DNA of 64,000 bases, taken from positions 1 through 64,000 of the forward strand of contig NZ_FMZC01000003.1 of the NCBI RefSeq assembly GCF_900102625.1, in the 5' to 3' direction. Position numbers and translations under genes: made by a program. Origin of the DNA: Paracidovorax valerianellae. Its GTDB lineage: Bacteria; Pseudomonadota; Gammaproteobacteria; Burkholderiales; Burkholderiaceae_C. Numbering within the stretch: position 1 is the stretch's first letter; every line of letters begins with the position of its first letter. Positions 41,670 to 52,086 of the stretch are shown here, piece by piece. Below the pieces are notes generated by a model that saw nothing but the letters and a program-made list of their open reading frames with translations, had not been told where the DNA came from and made no database searches.

Positions 41670-42707
41670 CTACACGCTATTTAGCAATTTGCGGATGGGC
41701 GTGGGCAAACCCAAATGCTCCAATTCACCGGGATTGAACCATGACCCCGCTATTGGCTTGCCCCATTCATTTTTCCAATAGATCTGAACAGGGTGCAGAT
41801 GCAGATCACGATGGGTCAGAACATGGAGAAAAGCGTCAGCGTCCGTAAGTGAGGCAGGCCACGCTTTCAGTAAATTCTCTAAATCAGCGCGGTCGCTGAA
41901 TACAGGCAAGCAGTGCAAGCCAGCCCAGATTCCCGTTGACGGTCGCTGCTCCAGCAAAACGCGCCCCGCATCATCGCGAAGCAACATCAACCACCAAGAC
42001 TCAGCGCGTCGCAAAAGCTTGCGAGTGCGAACGGGATACCGCTCCTGATCTCCATCGTGACGGGCCTTGCATTGCACATTCAGCGGGCAGACGATGCAGG
42101 CTGGCTTCTTTGGCGTGCATAAACTTGCGCCTAGATCCATCAGTCCCTGGGTGTAGCGGGGCATTGCGTGCTGCAGATCATTTTCAGGCAACAGGTCTTG
42201 AGCGCGATCCCAGAGCAGACGCTCATTCCTGGAAACCGCCAAGTCTTCGGAAAATCCGAGCACGCGCGTTAAGACTCGGCGGACATTCGCATCCAAAATG
42301 GGAACACGTTCGGAAAAGCAAAAGGCAGTGATGGCACCAGCTGTTGACCTACCAATGCCCGGCAGCTCTGACAAGGTTTCAGCCGTCTGAGGAAATAAAC
42401 CTCCATGCATCGCAACAATCTGCTGCGCACAGCGATGCAGGTTTCGCGCACGGCTGTAGTATCCCAGCCCGCTCCACAGCGCTAGCACCTCACCTTCGGA
42501 AGCTGCTGCCAGCGACTGGACATTCGGAAACTTCGCCAGAAATCGCTCGTAATAGCCAAGCACCGTGACTACTTGGGTTTGCTGCAGCATGATCTCTGAC
42601 AACCACACACGATACGGATCGCGAGTTTGCTGCCAAGGCAGATGATTCCGGCCATGCACTGCCTGCCACCGAACTACGTCGGTAGCGATTTCCAACTTGT
42701 CGCTCAT
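41670..42707 (-). CDS. mutY: Adenine DNA glycosylase MutY
   Basis: Removes adenine mispaired with 8-oxoguanine. 345 residues. Motifs: LPWQQTRDPYRVWLSEIMLQQT (catalytic Glu), helix-hairpin-helix LPGIGRSTAGAI, and the [4Fe-4S] ligands in CTPKKPACIVCPLNVQC (C-x6-C-x2-C-x5-C). The C-terminal NUDIX-like domain is present. Its ATG overlaps the stop of the dynamin-like gene by four bases. MutM, which acts in the same GO repair system, is encoded about 2 kb away. Confidence 0.96.
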   Translation of the reverse strand: MSDKLEIATDVVRWQAVHGRNHLPWQQTRDPYRVWLSEIMLQQTQVVTVLGYYERFLAKFPNVQSLAAASEGEVLALWSGLGYYSRARNLHRCAQQIVAMHGGLFPQTAETLSELPGIGRSTAGAITAFCFSERVPILDANVRRVLTRVLGFSEDLAVSRNERLLWDRAQDLLPENDLQHAMPRYTQGLMDLGASLCTPKKPACIVCPLNVQCKARHDGDQERYPVRTRKLLRRAESWWLMLLRDDAGRVLLEQRPSTGIWAGLHCLPVFSDRADLENLLKAWPASLTDADAFLHVLTHRDLHLHPVQIYWKNEWGKPIAGSWFNPGELEHLGLPTPIRKLLNSV

Positions 42708-44665
42708 GCCAAAGCGATATGCTGGCTGGTTTGCAATTCTTCAGACCGGGGAACTGCTGCAAGTTGCTCCGTCATTGCGTTGAGACGTGTCTCCATCTGC
42801 ATCAAGTCTTGCTCTGCCATTTCAATCTCTGCAATGCGCTCGACCAAGCCACTCGCTGCTTGCTGAATTCGGTCAACGGCTTCAATGCGGCGAGCAAAAC
42901 TGCGCTTGCGTTCTCGCAGTTGAGCGTCGAGTTGCGCAGTAGCGGATTTGCTCCACAACTCAAGATCATTGGCGATCGATTCGAACACCGTCCGAAGCCT
43001 CATACCCAAGGCTCGAACCAATCTTTGAGCGAACTCGGGCTGTGCAAGCTTGAGCGCATTGCCCATGCTCAAATACTGCAGATGACGCTGCTCAATTTGC
43101 GCTATCTCCTGCATGAACGGCTCGAGCTGAGGCGTAGGGGGCACCTGAAGCGAGAATCCAAAATCCGTATTCAATTGGCGAAAAGTGCCTCCCAACATGG
43201 CGTGAATTTCAGTGCCTGAGGATTGAGCCTTGTCCACGGTACCGCGCAGCCGGTCGAAAGTGTCTGAATAAACCTTACGCACTCCCAATTTCAGGCCTTT
43301 TTGCTGCAAGGCATCAGTCAACAAAGCCAACTCCGCCTTGAGTGAGCGCGCTCCCAACTCATGAAAAATGTCGCGCAGTAATTTCAAATGCACTGCACGC
43401 ACCGCCTGAATCTTGGCGGTGCTCATTTCAAATTCCTTTTGCTCTTGCTCAATCCGTGTGCGCATGGAATCGATGACCGACGCATTCTTGCCTCGCAAGC
43501 TGCGCAACTCCAACATCTGGTCATCCAAATCGCGGCGGCGGATATTGATTACTCGGGATGTCTCCGTTCGAAGGCTGGCAATGCCTGCTCCTACAGCAGA
43601 GCGAAGAATGGATTGGCGTTTTCCCATAACGCCCTGGGCCAGCGCTTCTTCAAGCACTGGCAGGCCACTGCGCTCCAGCAACAAATCATCGCATTGGATT
43701 TTTGCGATCAGTCCTTTTTGCGCCGAAACGAGCATGACGTGATCTTGTGAAATACCCAGCATCTCAGCGGATGTCAAACGCTGACGCTCGAGTTGCTCCT
43801 GAACTTGCTCGGGCGAGTTCAGGGTGTCCCACAACGTATCGATTTTGTTGAGCACGACCAAGCGTGCGTCCGCGTTTTCAGCCGGCGCAGTCAGATGCTC
43901 GCGCCAGATTGACAGGTCAGATCGGGTAACCCCGGTGTCAGCTCCGAGAATAAAGACCACCGCATGCGCCTGCGGAATCAGATTGATGGTGAGCTCAGGC
44001 TCTGCACCCACCGCGTTCAGCCCGGGAGTGTCGAGAATCACCAAGCCCTGTTTCAACAAAGGATGCGGAATATTGATGATGGCGTGCCGCCACATCGGGA
44101 CTTCCACAAGCCCTGAAGCATCAGGCACAGGATTCTCTTGCGGCAAATCGTCATGCCAGAAACCAAGAGCCCTCGCCTCCTCCAAAGTAACGCGTCGGAC
44201 CTCAGCCACCTTTTCAAGGGAATGGGCCAATTGCGCAGCATCACTGATGTCCAAGGGAATCTGGATCCAACGTTCGGGTTTGAGCCGCCACTCGGCCAAT
44301 CCCTGAACTTGAAGCCGGGTGTCGATGGGCAACAACCGCAAACTCACAGGCATAGCCGGGTCATAGCCCAACTCGGTCGGGCACATCGTCGTCCGGCCAG
44401 CGCTGGCAGGCATGATGCGGCGACCGTAGTCTGCAAAGAAAATGGCGTTGATCAGTTCGGACTTGCCACGGGAAAATTCCGCAACGAAGGCCACCATGAC
44501 CTTATCGCTGCGTACTTGGCTCTCGAGCCGCTGCAGCTTTTCGCCCACAGCAGTGTCCATGAGAGAGTGCGACGTCATCCAATCGGCCAACTGCTTCAAT
44601 TGAAGCGCGAATGCGCGGCGCCACGCGCCATGCTGGTCGAACTGCTCGTTAAAAGAAGGTCCCAC
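42704..44665 (-). CDS. Dynamin-family large GTPase
   Basis: About 653 residues. GTPase domain: P-loop AEFSRGKSELINAI, switch region with TTMCPTELGYD, G3 LDTPGLN, G4 NKID. The C-terminal half is long helical/coiled-coil sequence (residues about 350-650), typical of bacterial dynamin-like proteins. There is no strong transmembrane stretch, so membrane contact would be peripheral. The GTG at 44665 (GGGAG upstream) was preferred; a TTG at 44713 is the alternative. Translationally coupled to mutY. The role (membrane remodelling, repair or stress protection) is unknown. Confidence 0.8.
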   Translation of the reverse strand: MGPSFNEQFDQHGAWRRAFALQLKQLADWMTSHSLMDTAVGEKLQRLESQVRSDKVMVAFVAEFSRGKSELINAIFFADYGRRIMPASAGRTTMCPTELGYDPAMPVSLRLLPIDTRLQVQGLAEWRLKPERWIQIPLDISDAAQLAHSLEKVAEVRRVTLEEARALGFWHDDLPQENPVPDASGLVEVPMWRHAIINIPHPLLKQGLVILDTPGLNAVGAEPELTINLIPQAHAVVFILGADTGVTRSDLSIWREHLTAPAENADARLVVLNKIDTLWDTLNSPEQVQEQLERQRLTSAEMLGISQDHVMLVSAQKGLIAKIQCDDLLLERSGLPVLEEALAQGVMGKRQSILRSAVGAGIASLRTETSRVINIRRRDLDDQMLELRSLRGKNASVIDSMRTRIEQEQKEFEMSTAKIQAVRAVHLKLLRDIFHELGARSLKAELALLTDALQQKGLKLGVRKVYSDTFDRLRGTVDKAQSSGTEIHAMLGGTFRQLNTDFGFSLQVPPTPQLEPFMQEIAQIEQRHLQYLSMGNALKLAQPEFAQRLVRALGMRLRTVFESIANDLELWSKSATAQLDAQLRERKRSFARRIEAVDRIQQAASGLVERIAEIEMAEQDLMQMETRLNAMTEQLAAVPRSEELQTSQHIALA

Positions 44666-44771
44666 TTTGCTCCCGAATGTCGCTGCACCCTCAACGGGCG
44701 AGGGTCTGCACAAAATATAGCACCCTACGAACTTATCGGAGCGTGCAACGGGCGGGTGCTTCCCCTTTAAC

Positions 44772-45587
44772 TCATGCCTTCTGACAGCGCATGCAATAGT
44801 AAGTGCTTCGTTGCCCCTGCCGAATCATGCGCACAGGGGAACCACAGGCCCGGCATGCTTCGTTGTGGCGACCGTAAACATGGGCCTCGAGTTGGAAATG
44901 ACCCTCGCTGCCGTCGGCACTCGCAAAATCACGCAGCGTGCTGCCCCCACGTTCTACTGCCCTTGCCAGCACCTGCCGAATCGCTGCATGCAATCGGCGC
45001 GCACGCTCCAAACTTATGGTTGATGATTTCGCCGTGGGTCGAATTCCTGCCAGGAAAAGGACTTCCGACGCATAGATGTTGCCGACGCCGACCACCACTT
45101 TTCCACCGAGCAGTACTTGTTTGACGGTCGAACGACTGGCACGCAACCCCGAAAAAAGTCCGTCAACAGTGAACAGATCCGACAGGGGCTCGACACCCAG
45201 GTTGATGAGCAGCTTTCTTGCAACGGGATCGTCTTCGCTCTCAGCCCACACCACTGCACCGAATCGCCGAGGGTCACGCAGACGCAGCGTGCCAGAGGTC
45301 GTTGCCATTTCAAAGTGGTCGTGAGGGCCAGCAGCACCAAGATCGTGCCCTAACCGAAGGCTACCGGACATGCCTAGGTGCACTAGAAGCAACCCGACAT
45401 CCAGATCCAGCAGGAGGTATTTACCCCTCCGCCGCACCCCTACGACAGTGCGGCCAGTCAAGAGTTCCGGCGGACAGCCGAGCGGCCATCTCAACGGCTT
45501 ACCCATCACGACGGATTCGATCACTGCCCCTGAAATACCCTTCGCGATGCTGAGTCGCGTTACTTCCACTTCCGGCAACTCAGGCAT
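44772..45587 (-). CDS. mutM: Formamidopyrimidine-DNA glycosylase MutM
   Basis: Excises 8-oxoguanine and formamidopyrimidines. 271 residues. The N-terminal MPELPEVEV holds the catalytic Pro2 and Glu3 once Met is removed, fixing the start. The C-terminal zinc finger CRACGS...YYCMRC is complete. [12 protein letters not shown] is the helix-two-turn-helix signature. Divergent from the TPR gene by only 29 bases. Confidence 0.97.
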   Translation of the reverse strand: MPELPEVEVTRLSIAKGISGAVIESVVMGKPLRWPLGCPPELLTGRTVVGVRRRGKYLLLDLDVGLLLVHLGMSGSLRLGHDLGAAGPHDHFEMATTSGTLRLRDPRRFGAVVWAESEDDPVARKLLINLGVEPLSDLFTVDGLFSGLRASRSTVKQVLLGGKVVVGVGNIYASEVLFLAGIRPTAKSSTISLERARRLHAAIRQVLARAVERGGSTLRDFASADGSEGHFQLEAHVYGRHNEACRACGSPVRMIRQGQRSTYYCMRCQKA

Positions 45588-45616
45588 GCCTGCACGCTCC
45601 ACAAAGACCTTGAACC

Positions 45617-47407
45617 ATGGATTATTATGGGTCGATGGCGCAATCACATCGAATCTGGACCGTTACCCTGGCATGCACCATGGTGATGGGAACTCTCTCC
45701 GCTCAGGCACAAACCGCGCCGCCGCCCAAGCCGCAAGTGGACTCCCGAGAGTCTCAGGAATCTTCCAGCGATGCCGCTGCGGCACTCGATGCCGAACTCT
45801 TCTATGAAATCCTGCTGGGAGAAATCAGCACAACGGGCGGAGACCCTGGCACGGGCTACTCGCTCATGCTCGAAGCGGCCCGGCGCAGTAGCGATGGCCA
45901 ACTCTATCGCCGGGCTATCGAGATTGCGCTGCAGTCCCGCTCGGCTGACTATGCACTCGCAGCAGCGAAGGCCTGGAAAGAGGCCAAGCCTCAATCGCGA
46001 GAAGCCAATCGGTACGTGCTGCAGATACTCATCGCGCTGAACCGAATCGAAGAGACGTCGAATTTGCTCAAGCAAGAACTGGCGCAGTCACCCGCTCGCG
46101 ACAAGGCGATGACGCTACAGGCCATACCCCAGCTTTATGGGCGAGCGAGTGACAAGGCCATGGCAAGCAAAGTGGTGGAACAGGCGCTGGCAGACCAACT
46201 CATCAATCCGGCATCTGGCCCCATGGCCTGGATCACTGTGGGACGGATGCGCCTGGCGGCCGGTGACAAAAAGGGTGGCTTGGAGGCCGCGCGTCAGGCG
46301 CAAACATTGGAAGCACCCGCTGAGGGCGTAGCTCTGTTGGCACTGCAGCTTCTCGAAGCCGGTGAAACGGAAGCCGAACCGCTGGTTGCTCGGTACTTGG
46401 CTGGCATGCCCAAGCCGGAAATTCGAATGGCATATGTCAGGGTCCTGCTGGACTCTCAACGCTATGCGGAGGCCTCCAAACAGGCAGATTTACTCACCCA
46501 GAGCACGCCGGACATGGCCGAAGCTTGGTTGATCCAAGCCACTTTGCATCTGCAGGCAAACCGTCTCGATGAAGCACGGGCGTCATTGCTGCAGTTTCAG
46601 AAATTGCTCGAGTCCCTGCCCGATAGTGATCCGCATCGTGCGGCAATGACCCAAGCCCTTTTGCTGCATGCGCAAATTGCAGAAAAACGCGGCAATCTGG
46701 CCGAGGCTGAAGAATGGTTGGCAAAGGTTGGAAATTCTGCCGAATTGCTGACGGTACAGAGCCGTCGAGCATCCCTGCTGGCCAAACAAGGCAAGCTGCC
46801 TGAGGCCATTGCGCTCATCCGCGCCTTACCTGCCAAGACCGCGCAGGAAGAGCGCATGAAGCTGCTCGCAGAAGTGCAACTCCTGCGCGATGCTCAACGC
46901 TACCGCGAAGCCTACGAAGCGCAGGGCAAGGCAGCAGCATTGGCACCGCAAGACAACGAGTTGGTCTATGACCAAGCCATGCTGGCCGAAAAAGCAGGTT
47001 TGTTGGACGAGATGGAAAAACTGCTGCGCGAGATCATCGCTCGCCAACCAGACTATCACCACGCCTACAACGCATTGGGATACTCGTTCGCCGAGCGAGA
47101 TATTCGCCTGCCGGAAGCCAAGCAATTGATTGCCAAAGCGTTGGAATATGCCCCCGGAGACCCGTTCATCATGGACAGCCTGGGGTGGGTGGAGTTTCGA
47201 CTCGGCAACCGAAAGGAAGCGGCACGCCTGCTAGGCGATGCGTTCAAAGCGCAGCCCGATCCGGAAATTGCGGCCCATCTGGGAGAAGTGCTTTGGACGA
47301 TGGGAGAGCGCGATCGCGCAGCGGCGGTCTGGAAAGAGGGTTTGCGTTTGAACAAAGACAACGACACCCTGAAGCAGACGCTGAAGCGCCTGGGAGCTAA
47401 TCCTTGA
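45617..47407 (+). CDS. Exported TPR-repeat protein
   Basis: 596 residues: signal peptide ([21 protein letters not shown]) followed by a long tetratricopeptide array through to the C-terminus, for example [25 protein letters not shown] and [25 protein letters not shown]. Probably a periplasmic or outer-membrane-associated scaffold. In beta-proteobacteria this gene regularly precedes lolB and ispE, suggesting a link to outer-membrane biogenesis. A start at 45635 is also possible. Confidence 0.85.
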   Translation: MDYYGSMAQSHRIWTVTLACTMVMGTLSAQAQTAPPPKPQVDSRESQESSSDAAAALDAELFYEILLGEISTTGGDPGTGYSLMLEAARRSSDGQLYRRAIEIALQSRSADYALAAAKAWKEAKPQSREANRYVLQILIALNRIEETSNLLKQELAQSPARDKAMTLQAIPQLYGRASDKAMASKVVEQALADQLINPASGPMAWITVGRMRLAAGDKKGGLEAARQAQTLEAPAEGVALLALQLLEAGETEAEPLVARYLAGMPKPEIRMAYVRVLLDSQRYAEASKQADLLTQSTPDMAEAWLIQATLHLQANRLDEARASLLQFQKLLESLPDSDPHRAAMTQALLLHAQIAEKRGNLAEAEEWLAKVGNSAELLTVQSRRASLLAKQGKLPEAIALIRALPAKTAQEERMKLLAEVQLLRDAQRYREAYEAQGKAAALAPQDNELVYDQAMLAEKAGLLDEMEKLLREIIARQPDYHHAYNALGYSFAERDIRLPEAKQLIAKALEYAPGDPFIMDSLGWVEFRLGNRKEAARLLGDAFKAQPDPEIAAHLGEVLWTMGERDRAAAVWKEGLRLNKDNDTLKQTLKRLGANP

Positions 47408-47415
47408 TACGACCT

Positions 47416-47946
47416 ATGGCGATGAGCCATCTCCATGCTTTCCTCAAGCCTCGCCGGTCCTTATGGAGCGCGTTACTGGCACTAGTGATGGCGCTGCTTC
47501 TGGCTGGTTGCGCACAGCCGGCTCAGTTAAGCAATGAGGAAGCCGCAAAAGCCGATGCATGGAGTGGCCGACTTTCACTCCAGGTTGACGACCCTGCGGC
47601 CCAGCCATTGAACGCAGCCTTTGAGTTGAAAGGCCAGCCAGCGCAAGGTGAATTGACGCTGCTCAATCCCTTCGGCAACGTCATCGCCAAGCTGACGTGG
47701 GCTCCAGGCCAAGCCACGTTGACCAATGGCAACGAGACGCGCGAATCCGACTCATTGGACACTTTGGTTTTGCAACTTACGGGTAGCACCGTTCCCGTGT
47801 CCGCCCTCTTCGGCTGGCTCCGCCAGGAGCCCACCGCGGTGGCAGGATGGGATGCCGATCTCGAAGGAATGGATCGGGGTCGGCTCGTCGCCTACCGCCG
47901 CAGCCCCCTGCCCCAGGCCACGCTGCGCATTGCATTGGATCGCTGA
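47416..47946 (+). CDS. lolB: Outer-membrane lipoprotein insertion factor LolB
   Basis: Last step of the Lol pathway: receives lipoproteins from LolA and inserts them in the outer membrane. 176 residues, lipobox LLLAGC, then a LolB domain (WSGRLSLQV, GELTLLNPFGNVIAKLTW, GWLRQEPTAVAGWDADLEG). An upstream TTG at 47404 overlaps the TPR stop; the ATG at 47416 is the more likely start. ispE begins four bases after the stop. Confidence 0.9.
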   Translation: MAMSHLHAFLKPRRSLWSALLALVMALLLAGCAQPAQLSNEEAAKADAWSGRLSLQVDDPAAQPLNAAFELKGQPAQGELTLLNPFGNVIAKLTWAPGQATLTNGNETRESDSLDTLVLQLTGSTVPVSALFGWLRQEPTAVAGWDADLEGMDRGRLVAYRRSPLPQATLRIALDR

Positions 47947-47950
47947 GCGC

Positions 47951-48814
47951 ATGCAGTCGCTGCATGATGTGCCGGCACCGGCCAAGCTCAATCTATTTCT
48001 GCACATCACCGGACGGCGGGACGATGGCTATCACCTGCTGCAGTCGGTGTTCATGCTCATCGATTGGTGCGACACCCTGCATTTCGAACGGCGTGGCGAT
48101 GGCCAAGTGACTCGGGAAGACCTGTCGCAAACATTGCCCCCGCAAGACCTCTGCGTGCGAGCGGCCATGGCGCTGCAAGAGACGACGGGATGCACGCTGG
48201 GGGCCCACATCAGCATAGAGAAGCGCATTCCAGCCAAGGCCGGCATGGGCGGTGGATCGTCGGATGCCGCATCTACCTTGCTGGCTCTTAACAGGCTTTG
48301 GGATTTGCGCCTCACCCGAAAGCAGCTAGAGCAAATCGGACTGTCGCTTGGGGCCGACGTGCCCTTTTTTTTACGTGGCCGGAACGCTTGGGTCGAAGGA
48401 ATTGGTGAGACAATACGCCCGCTTGAGAGAGAGCATGCACTGCCAAGAACACAATTCCTGGTGGTCAAACCAGAAGCAGGATTGGATACGAAATCGATTT
48501 TTTCGCATCCTTCTTTAAAACGCGATTCTGGCTATGCTACAATCTTAGGCTTTGCTGCAGCACACTACCGATTCGGAAGTAATGACCTGCAGCCGGTTGC
48601 TCAGGCACTGTGCCCCGAAATAAGTCAGGCTCTCGATTGGCTTGAATCAAAAGGGTTGCAAGGTCGAATGACTGGCTCTGGAAGTGCAGTGTTTGCGCAA
48701 ATGCCACATGCGGTGAACTTGCAGGACGCCCCGGGCGCATGGCAAGTGAAGGCATGTGAAAATCTGATGATTCATCCTCTGGCAGGATGGGCCTCAGACG
48801 AAGATTTCGGTTGA
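47951..48814 (+). CDS. ispE: 4-diphosphocytidyl-2-C-methyl-D-erythritol kinase
   Basis: Fourth step of the MEP isoprenoid pathway. 287 residues: PAPAKLNLFLHITGRRDDGYHLLQSVF at the N-terminus, the GHMP ATP-binding motif IPAKAGMGGGSSDAA and the later GSGSAVFA. A longer open frame is a shadow of lolB. The stop falls in the arm of a small hairpin (GATTGC/GCAATC), and tRNA-Gln starts 25 bases later. Confidence 0.95.
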   Translation: MQSLHDVPAPAKLNLFLHITGRRDDGYHLLQSVFMLIDWCDTLHFERRGDGQVTREDLSQTLPPQDLCVRAAMALQETTGCTLGAHISIEKRIPAKAGMGGGSSDAASTLLALNRLWDLRLTRKQLEQIGLSLGADVPFFLRGRNAWVEGIGETIRPLEREHALPRTQFLVVKPEAGLDTKSIFSHPSLKRDSGYATILGFAAAHYRFGSNDLQPVAQALCPEISQALDWLESKGLQGRMTGSGSAVFAQMPHAVNLQDAPGAWQVKACENLMIHPLAGWASDEDFG

Positions 48815-48838
48815 TTGCTTTCGGCAATCGACCTGTGT

Positions 48839-48915
48839 AGGGGAGTCGCCAAGCTGGTTAAGGCACCGGATTTTGATTCCGGCATGCGAAGGTTCGAATC
48901 CTTCTTCCCCTGCCA
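48839..48915 (+). tRNA. tRNA-Gln (TTG)
   Basis: A 77-base cloverleaf with encoded CCA. Acceptor AGGGGAG pairs with TTCCCCT (one G-U); anticodon loop ATTTTGATT gives TTG; discriminator G. It lies between ispE and prs, the usual beta-proteobacterial position. Confidence 0.95.
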
Positions 48916-48959
48916 AATCCTTTCGCACACGGGCATTTTTTTAGACTGCTGGGTCGCTC

Positions 48960-49934
48960 ATGCAAGCCAATCACCCCGACTTCATGGTTTTCACCGGCAA
49001 CGCCAATCCTGGGATGGCGGCTGACATTGCCCGGCACCTCGGCACCACGCTCGGTGCAGTGGATGTAGGCCGTTTCTCCGACGGCGAAGTCACCGTCGAA
49101 ATCAAACAAAACGTCCGTGCCCGCGATGTGTTCGTCGTGCAGTCGACCTGCGCGCCGACCAACGAAAACCTCATGGAACTGCTGATCATGGTTGACGCGC
49201 TCAAGCGCGCTTCGGCCGAACGCATCAGCGCGGTGATCCCCTACTTCGGCTACGCCCGGCAAGATCGCCGCCCCCGTTCCAGCCGGGTGCCCATCTCCGC
49301 CAAGGTGGTGGCCAACATGCTGCAAGCCGTGGGTGTCGCCCGCGTGCTGACCATGGATCTGCATGCGGACCAGATCCAGGGCTTCTTCGACATTCCGGTG
49401 GACAACATCTACGCATCGCCTGTTCTGCTGGGTGACCTGCGCCAAAAACAATACGACGACCTGATCGTCGTGTCGCCCGACGTGGGTGGCGTGGTCCGTG
49501 CCCGCGCGCTGGCCAAGCAGCTGAACTGCGACCTGGCCATCATCGACAAGCGCCGCCCCAAGGCCAACGTGTCGGAAGTGATGCACGTGATCGGTGAAAT
49601 CGACGGCCGCAACTGCGTGATCATGGACGACATGATCGACACCGCCGGCACGCTCGTGAAGGCGGCCGAAGTGCTCAAGGAGCGCGGCGCCAAGAAGGTG
49701 TATGCCTATTGCACGCACCCCATTTTTTCGGGCCCAGCCATCGAGCGCATCGCCAAAGGCTCCGCGCTCGACGAAGTGGTCGTGACCAACACCATCCCCT
49801 TGAGCGAAGCCGCCAAGGGATGCGCCAAGATTCGCCAACTCTCCGTGGCACCGCTGATCGCAGAAACGATCCAGCGCATTGCCAAGGGCGAGTCGGTGAT
49901 GAGTCTGTTCTCGGACCAGGACAATCTTTTCTGA
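48960..49934 (+). CDS. prs: Ribose-phosphate pyrophosphokinase
   Basis: Makes PRPP from ribose 5-phosphate and ATP. 324 residues with [43 protein letters not shown], the PRPP loop [12 protein letters not shown] and VTNTIPL. It follows tRNA-Gln and precedes two hairpins and rplY. Confidence 0.97.
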   Translation: MQANHPDFMVFTGNANPGMAADIARHLGTTLGAVDVGRFSDGEVTVEIKQNVRARDVFVVQSTCAPTNENLMELLIMVDALKRASAERISAVIPYFGYARQDRRPRSSRVPISAKVVANMLQAVGVARVLTMDLHADQIQGFFDIPVDNIYASPVLLGDLRQKQYDDLIVVSPDVGGVVRARALAKQLNCDLAIIDKRRPKANVSEVMHVIGEIDGRNCVIMDDMIDTAGTLVKAAEVLKERGAKKVYAYCTHPIFSGPAIERIAKGSALDEVVVTNTIPLSEAAKGCAKIRQLSVAPLIAETIQRIAKGESVMSLFSDQDNLF

Positions 49935-49965
49935 TGACCTTCCGCCCCAGGGCGGATTGAAGGGC

Positions 49966-49986
49966 AAGCCTCCTTCGGGAGGTTTG
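49966..49986 (+). terminator. prs: Possible weak terminator after prs
   Basis: AAGCCTCC-TTCG-GGAGGTTT hairpin with a stable UUCG-type loop and a short T-rich tail, 32 bases after prs. Confidence 0.5.
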
Positions 49987-50005
49987 TTCGTTCGGGAACG
50001 CAAGC

Positions 50006-50035
50006 AGACCCGTTGCCAAGTGGCGCGGGTCTTTT
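50006..50035 (+). terminator. Rho-independent terminator between prs and rplY
   Basis: AGACCCG and CGGGTCT enclose a 13-base loop that pairs further, followed by TTTTT. Confidence 0.7.
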
Positions 50036-50082
50036 TCAACAGGGCCTGAGCTGGTCGCGGCCGGCCCTTACAGGAGCTAACT

Positions 50083-50721
50083 ATGAACTTCGTCGCTTTT
50101 GAGCGCGCCAAGCAAGGTACGGGTGCGAGCCGCCGTCTGCGCAACACGGGCAAGACGCCCGGCATCGTCTACGGTGGTGCAGCCGAGCCACAACTGATCG
50201 AGATCGATCACAACGCTCTGTGGCACGCCCTCAAGAAGGAAGCCTTCCACTCCAGCGTGCTGGACATGGAAGTAGCCGGCGCCACCAGCAAAGTGCTGCT
50301 GCGTGACGTGCAATACCACCCCTACAAGCAACTCGTGCTGCACATCGACTTCCAGCGCGTGGATGCCAAGACCAAGCTGCACATGAAGGTGCCACTGCAC
50401 TACAGCGGCGCTGAAGAGTCCGACGCCGTGAAGGTCGACAAGTGCCTGGTGAACCCCGTCGTGAACGAACTCGACGTGTCGTGCATGCCTTCCGATCTGC
50501 CTGAATTCATCGCTGTGGACCTGTCCAAGCTGAAGAAGGGTGCTTCGCTGAACCTGAAGGACATCAAGCTGCCCCGCGGCGTGAGTGCTGTGATCCGTGG
50601 CGGCCAGAACAACCCCGTTCTGGTGTCCGTGACGAACCCCGTGGTCGAAGTGGAAGCGCCTGCTGCCGACGCAGCAGCACCTGCCGCCGATGCCAAGGGC
50701 GGCAAGGGCAAGAAGAAGTAA
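50083..50721 (+). CDS. rplY: 50S ribosomal protein bL25 (CTC form)
   Basis: Binds 5S rRNA. 212 residues, the long general-stress (CTC) form: the N-terminal L25 domain ([26 protein letters not shown]) plus a beta-rich C-terminal domain and an Ala/Lys-rich tail (GGKGKKK). AGGAG precedes the ATG. Confidence 0.97.
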   Translation: MNFVAFERAKQGTGASRRLRNTGKTPGIVYGGAAEPQLIEIDHNALWHALKKEAFHSSVLDMEVAGATSKVLLRDVQYHPYKQLVLHIDFQRVDAKTKLHMKVPLHYSGAEESDAVKVDKCLVNPVVNELDVSCMPSDLPEFIAVDLSKLKKGASLNLKDIKLPRGVSAVIRGGQNNPVLVSVTNPVVEVEAPAADAAAPAADAKGGKGKKK

Positions 50722-50805
50722 GCAAGCAGCAGCACGTCGCATACCGACAAGCAAGGGGCTGCAGCACTGCCGCTCCTTGCCAGCCGCGCTAGTGGCTTGC
50801 TCTCA

Positions 50806-50830
50806 ACGGCCCGTCATGCGGGCCGTTTTT
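50806..50830 (+). terminator. rplY: Rho-independent terminator after rplY
   Basis: ACGGCCCG-TCATG-CGGGCCGT followed by TTTTT, about 85 bases after the rplY stop and 30 bases before pth. Confidence 0.85.
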
Positions 50831-50860
50831 CTTTGGCGCACACGGACAATCGCGGACACC

Positions 50861-51469
50861 ATGATCAAACTGTTTGTGGGCCTGGGCAATCCAGGGCCCG
50901 ACTACGACGCCACACGCCACAACGCCGGATTCTGGTGGATCGATGCGCTGGCCCGCGAACTCAAGACCACGCTGGTACCCGACCGCAGCTATCACGGGCT
51001 GGTGGCCCGTACGAGCGTTCATGGGCAAAGCGTCTGGCTGCTGGAGCCCCAGACGTTCATGAACCTGTCGGGCAAATCGGTGGCGTCGCTGGCACGCTTT
51101 TTCAAGATCCAGCCGGATGAGATCCTGGTGGCGCACGACGAACTGGACATCGCTCCCGGCCAGGTGAAGCTCAAGCGAGGCGGCAGCCATGCCGGCCACA
51201 ACGGGTTGCGCGACATCCATGCGCAACTGGGCTCCGCGGACTACTGGCGCCTGCGCATCGGCATCGGGCACCCCGGCATCAAGGCGGAAGTGGCGAACTG
51301 GGTGCTCAAGAAGCCCTCGCCCGACCAGCGCACGCTGATCGAAGACAGCATCGTCCACTCGCTGAAAGCCCATCCGGCCATGCTGGCTGGCGACATGGAA
51401 AAGGCCACGCTGCTGGTGCACACGACCAAGCCTCCGCGCCCCAAGCCGCCACGGCCCGAGGGCGTTTAG
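50861..51469 (+). CDS. pth: Peptidyl-tRNA hydrolase
   Basis: Frees tRNA from peptidyl-tRNA that has dropped off the ribosome. 202 residues: [21 protein letters not shown] (catalytic His), [13 protein letters not shown] and [13 protein letters not shown]. Unusual C-terminal tail rich in Pro/Lys/Arg ([12 protein letters not shown]). Its TAG stop is the first triplet of a short repeat copy. Confidence 0.97.
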   Translation: MIKLFVGLGNPGPDYDATRHNAGFWWIDALARELKTTLVPDRSYHGLVARTSVHGQSVWLLEPQTFMNLSGKSVASLARFFKIQPDEILVAHDELDIAPGQVKLKRGGSHAGHNGLRDIHAQLGSADYWRLRIGIGHPGIKAEVANWVLKKPSPDQRTLIEDSIVHSLKAHPAMLAGDMEKATLLVHTTKPPRPKPPRPEGV

Positions 51470-51530
51470 CTATTGTTTTTATATCCTCCCGCGCTTACCA
51501 GATAAGCGCTGGAGGCCTAAAACACTTGAA

Positions 51531-51533
<3 letters not shown>
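51467..51533 (+). repeat. Short palindromic repeat, full copy D (pth / ferredoxin gap)
   Basis: TAGCTATTGTTTTTATA, then the hairpin GCGCTTA-CCAGA-TAAGCGC (51491-51509), then TGGAGGCC. The pth stop is in its first bases, and the ferredoxin stop from the other strand is at its far end. It fills the entire gap between two convergent genes and might act as a bidirectional terminator. Confidence 0.8.
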
Positions 51534-51851
<318 letters not shown>

Positions 51852-52086
51852 TTATCCCCGCGCAGGCATGCCCCTTGCGCAGGCGGGGCGGTGGCGACGG
51901 GTGCTGCCAGCCGCTACGGATACGCCCGTCCCCACGACCGCACCAAGCCATTGGCACGGCGAACGCAGGCGACACGTCCGGCACCCAGGCACTGGCCCTG
52001 CCCCAGCATTTGCCGCTATGCTGCACTTCAAGCCGCCCTGCCCCTTCGGCAGCCCGGACGCCGCTGGCGCCCCTCAGAACCACTCC

